DNA of 64,000 nucleotides from Helicobacter suis HS1. GTDB lineage: Bacteria > Campylobacterota > Campylobacteria > Campylobacterales > Helicobacteraceae. Below, in pieces: positions 20,096-28,982 of this stretch. The notes beneath the pieces were generated by a model. The model was not told the origin of the DNA, ran no database searches, and saw nothing but the letters and a program-made list of their open reading frames with translations. The first letter of the stretch is position 1. Each line of letters begins with the position of its first letter. The stretch spans positions 806,001-870,000 of the forward strand of contig NZ_AP026769.1 in the NCBI RefSeq assembly GCF_026000295.1. Direction: 5' to 3'. A program made the position numbers and the translations under genes.

Positions 20096-21230
20096 CTATG
20101 TTGCTAATAAGGCTTCCATTTTAGGATGGTAGATCACATGGTAATTAGCTTGTATATATTCTGGATAGGGGACAAACTGGACGAGAGCATTGGCGTTAGG
20201 GATTATAAAAATTGGACCTAAGCCTAAAGCTACAGCATAGTGAGGTATTGCTGTTTCTACAGAAACAATAAAAGAGGCTTTAGAGAGGACATGTAAAAGT
20301 TCTATAAAGGCGGTTTTTCCTACAAGATTAATAGCCTTAGGGAAACCTAACATGATCTCTTGTGCCTCATCTATCTCTTCCTTTGAACCACAAAGTACAA
20401 TTTGAAAATCTGGTGAGATTTTTAAGGCAAGTTCTACCCAAGATTTAAAAGACCATTTTCTTTGAGGCTCAAAAGCCCCTAGAAAAAACACCCCATAAGG
20501 TTCACAAGAGAGAGAGAGAGAGAGAGAGAGGAATTTTGGGGTAAGTGGGGAGATCAAGGTGGTATTTAATATCTGTAAGGGGCTTTTTAAGAAGCTGGCT
20601 AAAGAACTCTCTATTACGATCGAATTCAAAGAGCCTTTCTAGTCTAGCCTCTAGAAAAGTCGTATAAACCCTATCGAGCCTGTGTATAGAAGTATTTTGA
20701 TACCAATCCGTTGAAATTCTTGATCCAAGTGATCCGATCTTGGTGGAGGCATTAATCCAGCACACAATTTGATCGTCTCTTTCTTGAGTGCGGCCATATA
20801 TAGGTGAGATCACAATTTCATAACTCTGTTGTGCCAACATATACAACACCTTAAGAGTATAAAGAGGGTGGCGTAGCAAAGAGTACTTTAGAAAATTTGC
20901 AGAGATCAATTTATCCACATATGCGCGATCGCAAGCTTCTACTAATTCTGGGAAATTTGCATGGCATAAAAAAGTGATTTCTTAGTCTGGATAGCCCTCC
21001 CTCAAAGGCTTTAAAAAATTTCTCATAAGACAATAATCACCCAGTCTATCAACCCGTATAAGAAGTAGGGTTTTAGGACGGATTTCTTGTGGTTTATAGC
21101 GACGATAAAACAAAAGTAGAGCATGCAGGCTACAAAAAAGTTTTTCCTCGATGCCGGGCTTCAAATAACCATGCCACAAGGTATCCACAACCCTTCGCCA
21201 GCATTCATGCAAAACACGAAAAACAGACAT
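20096..21230 (-). pseudogene. Phase-variable family 9 glycosyltransferase (heptosyltransferase-like), OFF
   Basis: Three open pieces form one gene of about 378 codons. 21230-20982 encodes the start with LLLIRVDRLGDYCLMRNFLK, the nucleotide-sugar GT9 signature; an in-frame TAA follows GYPD at 20979-20981, after which EITFLCHANFPELVEACDRA continues in the same frame to 20502. A (CT)12 tract then puts translation out of frame and ends it in SLSLSLL. The second half (20629-20096) is in another frame: GVFFLGAFEPQRKWSF, SFIVSVETAIPHYAVALGLG, the donor-binding C-terminal domain. GT9 enzymes add sugars to the LPS core. One more dinucleotide (13) or two fewer (10) would join the halves, but the stop would remain. 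Confidence 0.75.
20507..20530 (-). repeat. (AG)12 / (CT)12 dinucleotide tract, phase-variation switch
   Basis: Twenty-four bases of pure AG repeat in coding sequence of the glycosyltransferase. Slippage changes the frame by two bases. With 12 units the two halves are out of frame; 13 or 10 units would align them. CT/AG tracts in LPS genes are a known Helicobacter switching device. Confidence 0.85.
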
Positions 21231-21308
21231 GAACGAACTCCATTAAAAATTACCCAATTAAAAAGCCCTAATTTTGGTAAGAAAAATACCAATAACAAGC
21301 TTTGGATT

Positions 21309-21384
21309 TGGTGGAGGATAGCGGGTTCGAACCGCTGGCCTCCTGCGTGCAAAGCAGGCGCTCTCCCAACTGAGCTAATCCCCC
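21309..21384 (-). tRNA. tRNA-Ala(TGC)
   Basis: On the minus strand: acceptor GGGGGAT pairs with ATCCTCC (one G-T pair), anticodon TGC in the loop of CCTGC/GCAGG, T-loop GTTCGAACC, encoded CCA. It lies directly downstream of tRNA-Ile, six bases apart. Confidence 0.95.
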
Positions 21385-21390
21385 AAAAAG

Positions 21391-21467
<77 letters not shown>

Positions 21468-21588
21468 GTATAAGCCCATAAAAGCTGGAATTCTACTTTG
21501 TTATTTCTAAAAGTTTGCTTTTTAAATTTGAATCAAGTAACATAACCCCAGTGATTTTCACTTGAAAAGCACGCATAAAGGCAAGTTA

Positions 21589-22567
21589 GTGAGAAAACTT
21601 ATTTTACCTCTATATACTAGACTGTATCCACGCACAACCGGGGTTTTTTAAAGATTTTAAAGCGACAAATTTAGCCCAAAAACTCAACTTAGCTTCAAAA
21701 CTTACAGAAAATCCACACCCTTGTGCGCATTTAAAGCTCGGTCTCACTACACAGCAACTGGAGTTGGGGAGCCAGATAAATGCACTAAAGAATTTAAAAA
21801 ATCAGCCACGCTTTCTTATGATTTAGCGCTTGGTTTTCTAGTAACTCAAAATAAAGAATTATGGTTTAAAAGCTAGAGAGTTTTTGCAAAGCTGGGCTCA
21901 AGAACCTAAAAGTGCAGATACACTACAAGCTCAAGACAACATTAACTTTTACATGCCCTATATGAACATGGCCTATTTGTTTATCAAAAAAGAATTGCCT
22001 AGCCCCCGATATGAAGAGTTTGTAAGAGAGATGTTAAATTATTCGCAATCCAATTTGAATACTAACCATGGCGCATGGGGAATCTTATTTGATGTAAGTT
22101 TTGCACTTGCATTAGGCGATCATGCACTCTTACAAAGAAGTGCGCGCAGGTGGCAAGAGTGGGTACTAACAGCTATAGATAATAATGGGGTGATTGAAAG
22201 TGCCATCAGCGGGAGTGATACAAATAACTACCATGGCGGACACACAAAGGGTATTAAAGGCATTGCCTATAGTAATTTTGCTTTGCTCCCTATTAGTGTT
22301 GTAGCTGAATTACTCTTTGAAAATGGGATAGATTTATGGCAAAGTCAAGCGGGGCATAGATTAGCCATTGCCTACAACAAAATAGCAACATGGATACTAA
22401 ACCCCCAAACCTTCCCCTATTTCCAACCTAATTTAGTAGGCGTCCATAACAATGCCTATTTCATTATTTTAGCCAGACATTACAATAGCCCTAGCGCTAA
22501 TACACTTTTAAAGCAAGGGGATTTACACGCCGATGGTTTTAGACTTAAACTTAGAACGGTGAAATAA
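21589..22567 (+). pseudogene. Alginate-lyase-like (PL5-type fold) secreted protein, frameshifted
   Basis: GTG at 21589 opens a signal peptide (MRKLILPLYT). Two further homopolymer corrections, A3 to A4 near 21735 and A4 to A3 near 21868, join ENPHPCAHLK, SHYTATGVGEPDKCTKEF and NKELWFKAREFLQSWAQEP to the long intact part (21884-22567, 227 codons). A frame change near the signal peptide is also needed. The core TNHGAWGILFDVSFALALGD, GVIESAIS and YSNFALLPISVVAELL fits the alpha/alpha toroid of alginate-lyase-like enzymes, which eliminate uronic-acid polysaccharides in the periplasm. The fold call is reasonable; substrate unknown. Two of its segments recur upstream at 18765 and 19401. Confidence 0.55.
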
Positions 22568-22634
22568 AAGTTTGAGATAGCGCTTGGGGTTTAAAGCTAC
22601 CGGTTAGTGGGTAAATTGTTTAAAGGGATTTTTA

Positions 22635-23348
22635 ATGGTTAAATGGCTGGTTGTAGCGCTACAAAATTACTTCCCCTCTCCTTTTATTTTTGCTATTCTT
22701 TTAACCGCTATTGCGCTTTTAGGGGCTTTTTTGAGTACGGGGCTAAGTCTTGCGTTATTGCTAGATAAATGGGGAGAGAGTTTGTTTTTGCTGCTTAAAT
22801 TTTCTATGCAAATGCTTTTATTACTAGCAACCGGTATTGCTCTAGCAAAATCCCCTTGGATTAAAAAAGGCCTTAACTTTCTCATCTCTGGCATTAAAAC
22901 CCCTAAAATGGCCATTTGGAGCATTACTTTTATTTCTCTTTTGTGCTGTTATTTAAGTTGGGGGTTTGGGCTAATTGTGGGGGCGATTTTGTCTAAGACT
23001 TTAGCCCGTCAGGTTAGAGGTGTAGATTATCCCCTACTGGTAGCTAGCGCCTACTCAGGCTTTTTAATCTGGCATGGAGGGCTATCAGGAAGCATTCCTC
23101 TTAAACTAGCCACAAACGACGGGGATTTAGAAAAATTAAGCGCAGGAATCCTCCATGCCCCTATCCCTCTTAGCCATACCCTCTTTGCGCCTTTTAATTT
23201 AACAATGGTAATTCTCTTACTTGTAGGGCTGCCTTTAATTAACATGTCTATGCATCCTAAAAACCCCACCACCCTTGATCCAAACCTTCTTAAAGAGCAA
23301 CCCTCCCTCTTTATCTCTACCCACTTCTTTTGTAGATCGCCCAGATGA
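22635..23348 (+). CDS. atoE: Short-chain fatty acid transporter AtoE, N-terminal half (frameshift)
   Basis: 237 codons with six or so hydrophobic helices: the start MVKWLVVALQNYFPSPFIFA and YPLLVASAYSGFLIWHGGLS match the AtoE family of short-chain fatty acid transporters (about 445 residues). The last 13 codons are out of frame: reading TTTT near 23330 as TTT gives HFFVDRPDDSPLLGLF and joins the second half. AtoE imports butyrate or acetoacetate. The gene's start is copied at 19871. Confidence 0.75.
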   Translation: MVKWLVVALQNYFPSPFIFAILLTAIALLGAFLSTGLSLALLLDKWGESLFLLLKFSMQMLLLLATGIALAKSPWIKKGLNFLISGIKTPKMAIWSITFISLLCCYLSWGFGLIVGAILSKTLARQVRGVDYPLLVASAYSGFLIWHGGLSGSIPLKLATNDGDLEKLSAGILHAPIPLSHTLFAPFNLTMVILLLVGLPLINMSMHPKNPTTLDPNLLKEQPSLFISTHFFCRSPR

Positions 23349-23964
23349 TAGCCCTCTTTTAGGTTTATTTTTAGGCTTTTTAGGTGTAATTTATCTGATC
23401 ATCACCTTTATTAACAAGGGTTTTTCTCTTAATCTTAATACCCTAATCTTGCTCTTTTTATTTCTAGGATTATTAGCCCACGCAAGCCAGCAGCGCTATT
23501 TTAAAACTATGGAACAAGACCTCAAGGCCACAACCGGTATTGTTTTACTCTTCCCTCTTTATGCAGGCATTATCGGAATCATGGGCGTGAAAAATGTTGC
23601 AGGTGTGAGTTTTGCTAGCACTTTGGCTAACTCTTTAGCCCACTTTGCCTCCAAAGAAAACTTTGCCATTTTAAGTTATTTAAGTGCAGGATTGCTCAAT
23701 ATTTTTATCCCCAGTGGGGGTGGGCAATTTGCTGTACAAGGCCCTATTTTAATCCCTAGTGGGGTGGCTTTGGGGGTGGATCCGGCCATTACTAGCATGG
23801 CCATTGCTTGGGGAGATGCGTGGACAAATATGATCCAACCCTTCTTTGCGCTGCCTCTTTTAGGATTGGCTGGTTTAGATGTTCGTAGCATTATCGGGTA
23901 TTTATTGGTGGGCTTTGTATATGCAGGGCTTGTTAGCATGGGTAGTTTGTACTTTCTAACATAG
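23275..23964 (+). CDS. atoE: Short-chain fatty acid transporter AtoE, C-terminal half
   Basis: The ATG at 23275 is an artefact of the frame; true homology starts at about 23330 (VDRPDDSPLLGLFLGFLG). Signature segments are NIFIPSGGGQFAVQGPIL and MAIAWGDAWTNMIQPFFALP, typical of AtoE near its C-terminus. Together the two halves give about 443 codons, normal size. I think the break is a one-base homopolymer error or a recent loss. Confidence 0.75.
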   Translation: MIQTFLKSNPPSLSLPTSFVDRPDDSPLLGLFLGFLGVIYLIITFINKGFSLNLNTLILLFLFLGLLAHASQQRYFKTMEQDLKATTGIVLLFPLYAGIIGIMGVKNVAGVSFASTLANSLAHFASKENFAILSYLSAGLLNIFIPSGGGQFAVQGPILIPSGVALGVDPAITSMAIAWGDAWTNMIQPFFALPLLGLAGLDVRSIIGYLLVGFVYAGLVSMGSLYFLT

Positions 23965-24012
23965 CTTGACTTAAGTTTTTTTGTGCAAGAATTACTTTTT
24001 TTGGAGGATTTG

Positions 24013-24054
24013 ATGCGACCGCTAAGTTATTTGTATTACCACCCTATTAGCTAA
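24013..24054 (+). CDS. Possible 13-codon leader peptide overlapping the DUF3943 gene
   Basis: GGAGG followed by ATG opens MRPLSYLYYHPIS and stops on the A of the next start (TAATG). The strong ribosome-binding site belongs to this short frame, not to the start at 24054, so the longer protein may depend on translational coupling, or the two are one frameshifted gene. Confidence 0.3.
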   Translation: MRPLSYLYYHPIS

Positions 24055-24662
24055 TGGATCAAGATATTCATTTTTTTGTACCTAGTAGCCGTTTGCGCTA
24101 TCTAGCCTTAAGCGTGGGGCTTTTAGGGATTGCTTTTGTACTAGGCATTATAGGAATGTATTTAATGCCAGAGAGTGTTACCCACTGGACTAAGGAAAAA
24201 TTTGGCTTTTTAAGTTGGCTTGAAAATGTCAGTCTAGGACCGCATTTTGATGATGATCTTTTTATCTTTAATTGGGTTATGCACCCTTATTTTGGGGGCA
24301 TTTATTACATGCAAGCACGCACAGCCGGCTATCGCTTTCCAACCGGAGTTTTCTTTACTTTTTTAGTCTCTACCTTTTTTTGGGAATTTGGCCTAGAGGC
24401 TTTTGTTGAAATCCCGAGTATCCAAGACCTCATCTGTACACCAACACTAGGTCCTTTAGTCGGAGAAATTTTCTACCACACCAGCAAGCGCTTACAAAAT
24501 CAGGAAAGAAAATATTTAATCACTAAATTTTTAACGGGGTTAGCCCTATTTGCAATGGATTTTATCGGGTTTGTGATTCGCAATTTTGGCTTAGCAAAGG
24601 CCTGTGGCATCTATAATAAAAACGCCCCTGCTGTTTACCATAATACCACCGCAGAATGCTAA
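24054..24662 (+). CDS. DUF3943-type membrane protein
   Basis: 202 residues. One helix at about 17-37 ([20 protein letters not shown]) and weaker hydrophobic stretches later; the motif [20 protein letters not shown] is the core of DUF3943, a family of bacterial membrane proteins of unknown role, often near envelope genes. [12 protein letters not shown] follows as in other members. Two Cys lie near the C-terminus. Transcribed toward ribA with 34 bases between them. Confidence 0.6.
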   Translation: MDQDIHFFVPSSRLRYLALSVGLLGIAFVLGIIGMYLMPESVTHWTKEKFGFLSWLENVSLGPHFDDDLFIFNWVMHPYFGGIYYMQARTAGYRFPTGVFFTFLVSTFFWEFGLEAFVEIPSIQDLICTPTLGPLVGEIFYHTSKRLQNQERKYLITKFLTGLALFAMDFIGFVIRNFGLAKACGIYNKNAPAVYHNTTAEC

Positions 24663-24696
24663 AATAAACCCCTATTTTTATATAAGCGAGGTGTCT

Positions 24697-25281
24697 ATGC
24701 ATCTTCAAGTTTCTAGCCAAGCTAAACTTCCAACACCCTTTGGAGAATTTTGTATCCAATCTTTTAGAGAAGATAAAAATGGATCTGCTGTTGATCATTT
24801 AGTACTCTTTACACCCACCCTTTCTGGAATGCCTCTTGTACGCGTACATTCAGAATGTTTAACAGGAGATGTGTTCTCTTCACAAAAATGCGACTGCGGG
24901 GGCGAGCTTAAAATGGCTATGGAGCGCATTGCAAGCAGTGGTAAACAGGGGGGCATGGTTATTTATCTACGCCAAGAGGGGCGGGGCATTGGTCTATTTA
25001 ATAAAATCAACGCTTATGCCCTGCAAGATCAAGGCTATGACACCATAGAGGCCAATCAGGCCATTGGCTTTAAAGATGATGAGCGCGACTATGGCATTGT
25101 ACAAGACATTTTGCAGTACTATGGCATCCACAAGATCCAACTACTCACCAATAACCCTAAAAAAGTAGAGGCTATCGGGGCTTTTGTACAAGTAGAAAGG
25201 TGCAGTATTTTAGTAGAAAGTAATTGCTACAACCATCAGTATTTGCAAACCAAGAAAAATAAAATGGGGCATTTGCTATGA
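24697..25281 (+). CDS. ribA: GTP cyclohydrolase II RibA
   Basis: 194 residues. It opens GTP to the first riboflavin pathway intermediate. Zinc ligands are the three Cys in [39 protein letters not shown] holds the catalytic Arg region, and TNNPKKV the GTP-binding end. I take the ATG at 24697 (after GCGAGGTGTCT) because upstream codons overlap the previous gene and do not look like RibA. In H. pylori ribA heads the same group of molybdopterin genes; both pathways begin from GTP. Confidence 0.93.
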   Translation: MHLQVSSQAKLPTPFGEFCIQSFREDKNGSAVDHLVLFTPTLSGMPLVRVHSECLTGDVFSSQKCDCGGELKMAMERIASSGKQGGMVIYLRQEGRGIGLFNKINAYALQDQGYDTIEANQAIGFKDDERDYGIVQDILQYYGIHKIQLLTNNPKKVEAIGAFVQVERCSILVESNCYNHQYLQTKKNKMGHLL

Positions 25282-25282
25282 G

Positions 25283-26482
25283 GTGTGTATGCTAAGTTTT
25301 GCCGAAGCACTTGAGGCAATCCAAACAGCTTTTTTAAGCCCGCTAGGTCTTGAAAAGGTCTTTTTCTCAGAGGCTTTAGGGCGGGTACTAGCTACAGACA
25401 TTTACGCTCCCACAAACAACCCTAATCACCCCACATCTAGCATGGATGGCTATGCTTTCAGGCAAGCAGATTTCTCTACCCTGCAAGAGGAAGGTTTGAT
25501 TGTTCAAGCTATTAACCCGGCTAATTTAGAGCCCCCTTTAACACTTCAACCCAAACACGCAATTAAAACCTTCACGGGGGCTAAAATGCCCTTTAATAGC
25601 GATTCTTTGGTGATTGTAGAGGAAGTAGAGCTTAGAGGTGATAAAATTTTTCTAAAAGAGCAAAGCGGGTTTTATAATTGGATTAGACCCGTAGGTTTTC
25701 ACCAGCAAAAAGGAGAACTTCTACTCAAAAAAGGCTCTGTGATTAATCCTTATGCCTTAGGCTTGCTTGCAGACATCAACCAAGTTTTTATAGAAGTGTA
25801 TAAAAAACCTAGAGTGGGGATTTTAAGCGGAGGGGAGGAAATTATAGAGGTGGGGGCATCTGGCGAGGGGGTTCGCAGTGTGAATAACCATATGATTAAA
25901 GCTATGGTAGAGAAAATGGGAGGGGAGGGGGTGCTTTATGCGTTATTACCGGATAATCAAGAGAGCATAGAGCAGGCTATTTATAACGCCTTTAGAGATT
26001 GCGACATGGTTATAACCACCGGGGGAATGAGTAAAGGCGATTTAGATCACACCCAACATGCTATAGCTAATATCAGCGAAATAGCTTTCAAATATGCAAG
26101 AATTAAACCGGGTAAACCTGTGGCTTATGGTATTTATGCCAAAGATGGCACGCATAAGCCCCTTTTAGCGTTGCCGGGTAACCCTCCCTCAGCGGCGCTA
26201 ACTTTCTATCTCTTTGGGCATGCAATCTGGGTGCATTTCTTTGAAAAGCCCTACACTCCCCCCTTTATACAGGCTATCTTAGAGCAAGATTTAGAGAAAA
26301 AAGAGGCACGCATGGAATTTAAAACCTGCCATGTGCATTTAAAAGAGGGAGTCTATTACGCTAGCATACCCAAACGCTCCCATTTGCATGAAAGTGAAAG
26401 CGCGCTTTTGGTTTTAGAGGAGGGGGGTCGCTTGTATAAACAAGGCGAGGCTGTACCCCTTTTATTGCACCATATCTTTTAA
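25283..26482 (+). CDS. moeA: Molybdopterin molybdenumtransferase MoeA
   Basis: 399 residues. It inserts molybdenum into adenylated molybdopterin. Markers: HPTSSMDGYAFR near residue 55, VITTGGMSKGDLDHTQ in the middle, ALPGNPPSAALT in the last third. The GTG at 25283 lies one base after the ribA stop; ATG at 25289 is an alternative start. In H. pylori moeA is elsewhere (HP0172 from memory), so its place between ribA and moaD differs here. Two-thirds of a complete cofactor set follows in the same direction. Confidence 0.93.
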   Translation: MCMLSFAEALEAIQTAFLSPLGLEKVFFSEALGRVLATDIYAPTNNPNHPTSSMDGYAFRQADFSTLQEEGLIVQAINPANLEPPLTLQPKHAIKTFTGAKMPFNSDSLVIVEEVELRGDKIFLKEQSGFYNWIRPVGFHQQKGELLLKKGSVINPYALGLLADINQVFIEVYKKPRVGILSGGEEIIEVGASGEGVRSVNNHMIKAMVEKMGGEGVLYALLPDNQESIEQAIYNAFRDCDMVITTGGMSKGDLDHTQHAIANISEIAFKYARIKPGKPVAYGIYAKDGTHKPLLALPGNPPSAALTFYLFGHAIWVHFFEKPYTPPFIQAILEQDLEKKEARMEFKTCHVHLKEGVYYASIPKRSHLHESESALLVLEEGGRLYKQGEAVPLLLHHIF

Positions 26483-26492
26483 AGGAGTTAAC

Positions 26493-26714
26493 ATGGTTTA
26501 TGTGAAATTTTTAGGCCCGATTAAAGAAGAAACTTTTGAAGTAGAAGCGAGTAATTTAGAGGGTTTAAGACAGATTTTACACGAAAAACAAAATTTGCAC
26601 TCTTGGCTTTCTGTGAGCGCGGTTGCTATTAATGGAGAGCTAATAGAGGATATCCACACCCCCTTAAGAGCGGGCGATGAAGTGGTGTTTCTCCCACCCG
26701 TTTGTGGGGGTTAA
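26493..26714 (+). CDS. moaD: Molybdopterin synthase sulfur carrier MoaD
   Basis: 73 residues with a ubiquitin-like fold and the C-terminal Gly-Gly (PPVCGG) that is thiocarboxylated to donate sulfur. AAAGGAG lies before the ATG. It ends on the base before the moaE start; the two proteins form one complex. Confidence 0.95.
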   Translation: MVYVKFLGPIKEETFEVEASNLEGLRQILHEKQNLHSWLSVSAVAINGELIEDIHTPLRAGDEVVFLPPVCGG

Positions 26715-27155
26715 ATGTTAGAAATTATAGCCGGAGCTCTAAATACAGAGGCGCTTTATAAAAGTTGGCAATCTTTATGCTCTAAGCAAAACTGCGGGGC
26801 GCTGTGTGTTTTTACGGGGGTAGTACGCGCTGAGGGGGAAAATTTTAAGGGATTGAGCTTTGATATTTACCCACCCCTATTAACTAACTGGTTTAACCAA
26901 TGGGAGCAAAAGGCTAAGGCTTTAGGCGTGCAGCTGTGCATGGCTCACTCTAGCGGAGATGTATTCATAGGGCAAAGTTCTTATATGACCGGTCTAATAG
27001 CAGCGCATCGCAAAAGTGCCTTAGAGCTTTATGCAGATTTTATAGAGGATTTTAAGCATAACGCCCCCATTTGGAAATACGATCTCATAGGCGAGAAGCG
27101 GGTTTATGCTAGCCAAAGAAGCCACCCGCTTAGAGGCAGTGGGCTTTTAGCATGA
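26715..27155 (+). CDS. moaE: Molybdopterin synthase catalytic subunit MoaE
   Basis: 146 residues. GALCVFTGVVRAEGENFKGL matches the family opening, and HRKSALELYADFIEDFK, APIWKYDLIG the catalytic part with the key lysine and arginine residues. It converts precursor Z to molybdopterin together with MoaD. Overlaps mogA by 4 bases (ATGA). Confidence 0.93.
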   Translation: MLEIIAGALNTEALYKSWQSLCSKQNCGALCVFTGVVRAEGENFKGLSFDIYPPLLTNWFNQWEQKAKALGVQLCMAHSSGDVFIGQSSYMTGLIAAHRKSALELYADFIEDFKHNAPIWKYDLIGEKRVYASQRSHPLRGSGLLA

Positions 27156-27682
27156 TTAATATAAAAATCGGGGTGGTGGTGGCTAGCGATAGGGCTTCTG
27201 CTGGATTGTATGCAGATGAGAGCGGAAAAGCCATTGAGCAAGTTTTAAGCGAATATCTTTTAAATCCGCTAGAATTTGTCTACCGCCTTTTACCAGATGA
27301 GCAAGATTTATTAGAGCAAACTTTAATAGAACTTAGCGACAGGGCAAGTTGTGCACTCATTGTTACAACGGGGGGTACGGGTCCGGCTCTGCGCGATGTA
27401 ACCCCTGAGGCCACAGAGGCCATTTGCTCTAAGATGTTGCCCGGATTTGGAGAGCTTATGCGCGCTACGAGTTTAAAATATGTCCCTACAGCCATTTTAT
27501 CCAGACAAAGCGCGGGGATTAGAGGCTCTAGTCTCATTCTTAACCTACCTGGAAAACCTAAAAGCATCCGCGAATGTTTGGAAGCGGTTTTTCCGGCTAT
27601 TCCTTATTGTATTGATTTAATCGGTGGCCCATTTTTGGAGGCTAATACACAAAATATCCAAGTTTTCCGCCCTAAAAAGTAA
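27152..27682 (+). CDS. mogA: Molybdopterin adenylyltransferase MogA
   Basis: 176 residues. [18 protein letters not shown] at the start and [20 protein letters not shown] in the middle are the MogA/MoaB nucleotide-binding signatures; [17 protein letters not shown] closes the site. It adenylates molybdopterin before MoeA inserts the metal. The stop and the next ATG share a base (TAATG), so translation of moaC is coupled. Confidence 0.93.
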   Translation: MINIKIGVVVASDRASAGLYADESGKAIEQVLSEYLLNPLEFVYRLLPDEQDLLEQTLIELSDRASCALIVTTGGTGPALRDVTPEATEAICSKMLPGFGELMRATSLKYVPTAILSRQSAGIRGSSLILNLPGKPKSIRECLEAVFPAIPYCIDLIGGPFLEANTQNIQVFRPKK

Positions 27683-28155
27683 TGCCACTAAGCCATTTAG
27701 ACGCACATAACCACCCCACTATGGTAGATGTAGGGGGCAAGCAAATTACAGAGCGCAAAGCCATAGCTAGCGGAAAAATTAGCATGCAAGCACAGGCTTA
27801 CAAGGCCATTGTGCAAAAAAATATCGCTAAAGGTCCTGTTTTACAAACCGCTATCATTGCAGCGATTATGGGGGCTAAGCAAACAAGTCATCTTATCCCT
27901 CTTTGCCACCCACTTAATCTTAGCAATGTAGAGGTTAGAGTTATAGAATGTGAAAGTGAATGCGCCTTTGTGTTGGAGGTTGAGGTCAAATACAGAGGGC
28001 AGACGGGGGTGGAGATGGAGGCTTTAGTAGGCGTCTCTATCGGGCTTTTGACTATTTATGACATGGCTAAGGCCATAGATAAAAGCATGGTAATAGATTC
28101 TATCAAGCTTTTAAGCAAAGAGGGAGGCAAGAGCGGATCGTATCTACGATCTTAA
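27682..28155 (+). CDS. moaC: Cyclic pyranopterin monophosphate synthase MoaC
   Basis: 157 residues. [17 protein letters not shown], the catalytic LIPLCHPL and [20 protein letters not shown] are diagnostic. It forms cyclic pyranopterin monophosphate from the MoaA product. Last gene of the cofactor run; MoaA, the radical-SAM enzyme, is not in the window. Confidence 0.95.
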   Translation: MPLSHLDAHNHPTMVDVGGKQITERKAIASGKISMQAQAYKAIVQKNIAKGPVLQTAIIAAIMGAKQTSHLIPLCHPLNLSNVEVRVIECESECAFVLEVEVKYRGQTGVEMEALVGVSIGLLTIYDMAKAIDKSMVIDSIKLLSKEGGKSGSYLRS

Positions 28156-28178
28156 AAGCTTTCTAATCCAAGATCAAG

Positions 28179-28184
28179 TATACT
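28179..28184 (+). promoter_or_regulatory. Possible -10 box of hpaA
   Basis: TATACT about 40 bases before the hpaA start codon, in AT-rich DNA between moaC and hpaA. No -35 match; typical for Helicobacter housekeeping promoters. Confidence 0.35.
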
Positions 28185-28223
28185 AGAAGTTTTCAGAGGT
28201 GTATTCAAATAATAAGGAGAATC

Positions 28224-28979
28224 GTGCAACTTAAAACATGGCTAATAGGAATGGCTATTATCACTCTTTTTGCAGGCTGTGGGCCAAATATTATCACAAC
28301 TAATAATGTCCCTTTGCGGCTAGCTTATCAGTCTAAATCTCCTCAGGCTAGAGCCACTAATCAAGAGATCATTTTACTCAAACCCACATTGCGCTATAGC
28401 GATAACATTGCTAAAGAGTATGCAAACCAGTTTAAAAAACAAATCATGCTTAAAATCCAAGCGATACTCAATAATCGGGGTTATAAAACTTCTATTTTAG
28501 ATGTGAGCGATAAAGATGATCTTTCCTTTGCCCAGAAAAAAGAAAGCTATTTGGGGTTGAAGTTAAGTGGGGAAGTTGTTTTGCGCCCCGATCCTAAAAC
28601 CACTGAACAGAAAAAATCTAGTCCTGGTTTGATTTTTTCTACTGGTATGGATGTTACAAAGGGCGTTCTCCTCTCTATGGGCTATATCAAAGTCGTCTTT
28701 ATTGAACCAAGTAGCGGGGAGGCTATTGATTCGTTTATGATAGATTTGAGTGAATTAGACATCAAACAGCCCTTTATCCGTTCTAGCAGATCCGAACACA
28801 CAGGGGGGCTTTTAGGCTCTTTATATAAGGGAAAAGACGACTCTAATGATGCGGTAAAAACATCTCTTAATAAGATTTTTGCAGAGGTAATGGAAAGAAT
28901 TGACACCAAAGTAACCCGGGAAAGAATCCGATCCTATGCTAGAGATATTGCAGATTTAAAGGCACAACACAAGTATTAG
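28224..28979 (+). CDS. hpaA: HpaA-family lipoprotein (neuraminyllactose-binding haemagglutinin homologue)
   Basis: 251 residues; GTG start after AAGGAGAATC. Signal peptide ends in the lipobox LFAGC (Cys about 19). The body follows H. pylori HpaA closely: YSDNIAKEYANQFKKQIMLK, SDKDDLSFAQKKESYLGL, GEVVLRPDPKTTEQKKSSPG and SFMIDLSELDIKQPF. HpaA is a surface and flagellar-sheath lipoprotein, needed for colonisation in animal models; the sialic-acid binding first claimed is disputed. Its place downstream of moaC is as in H. pylori. Confidence 0.9.
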   Translation: MQLKTWLIGMAIITLFAGCGPNIITTNNVPLRLAYQSKSPQARATNQEIILLKPTLRYSDNIAKEYANQFKKQIMLKIQAILNNRGYKTSILDVSDKDDLSFAQKKESYLGLKLSGEVVLRPDPKTTEQKKSSPGLIFSTGMDVTKGVLLSMGYIKVVFIEPSSGEAIDSFMIDLSELDIKQPFIRSSRSEHTGGLLGSLYKGKDDSNDAVKTSLNKIFAEVMERIDTKVTRERIRSYARDIADLKAQHKY

Positions 28980-28982
28980 TTC

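Noticed and set aside
24604-24696. 31-codon upstream extension of RibA
   Set aside because: It overlaps the DUF3943 gene and has no RibA similarity; ATG 24697 fits the family length.
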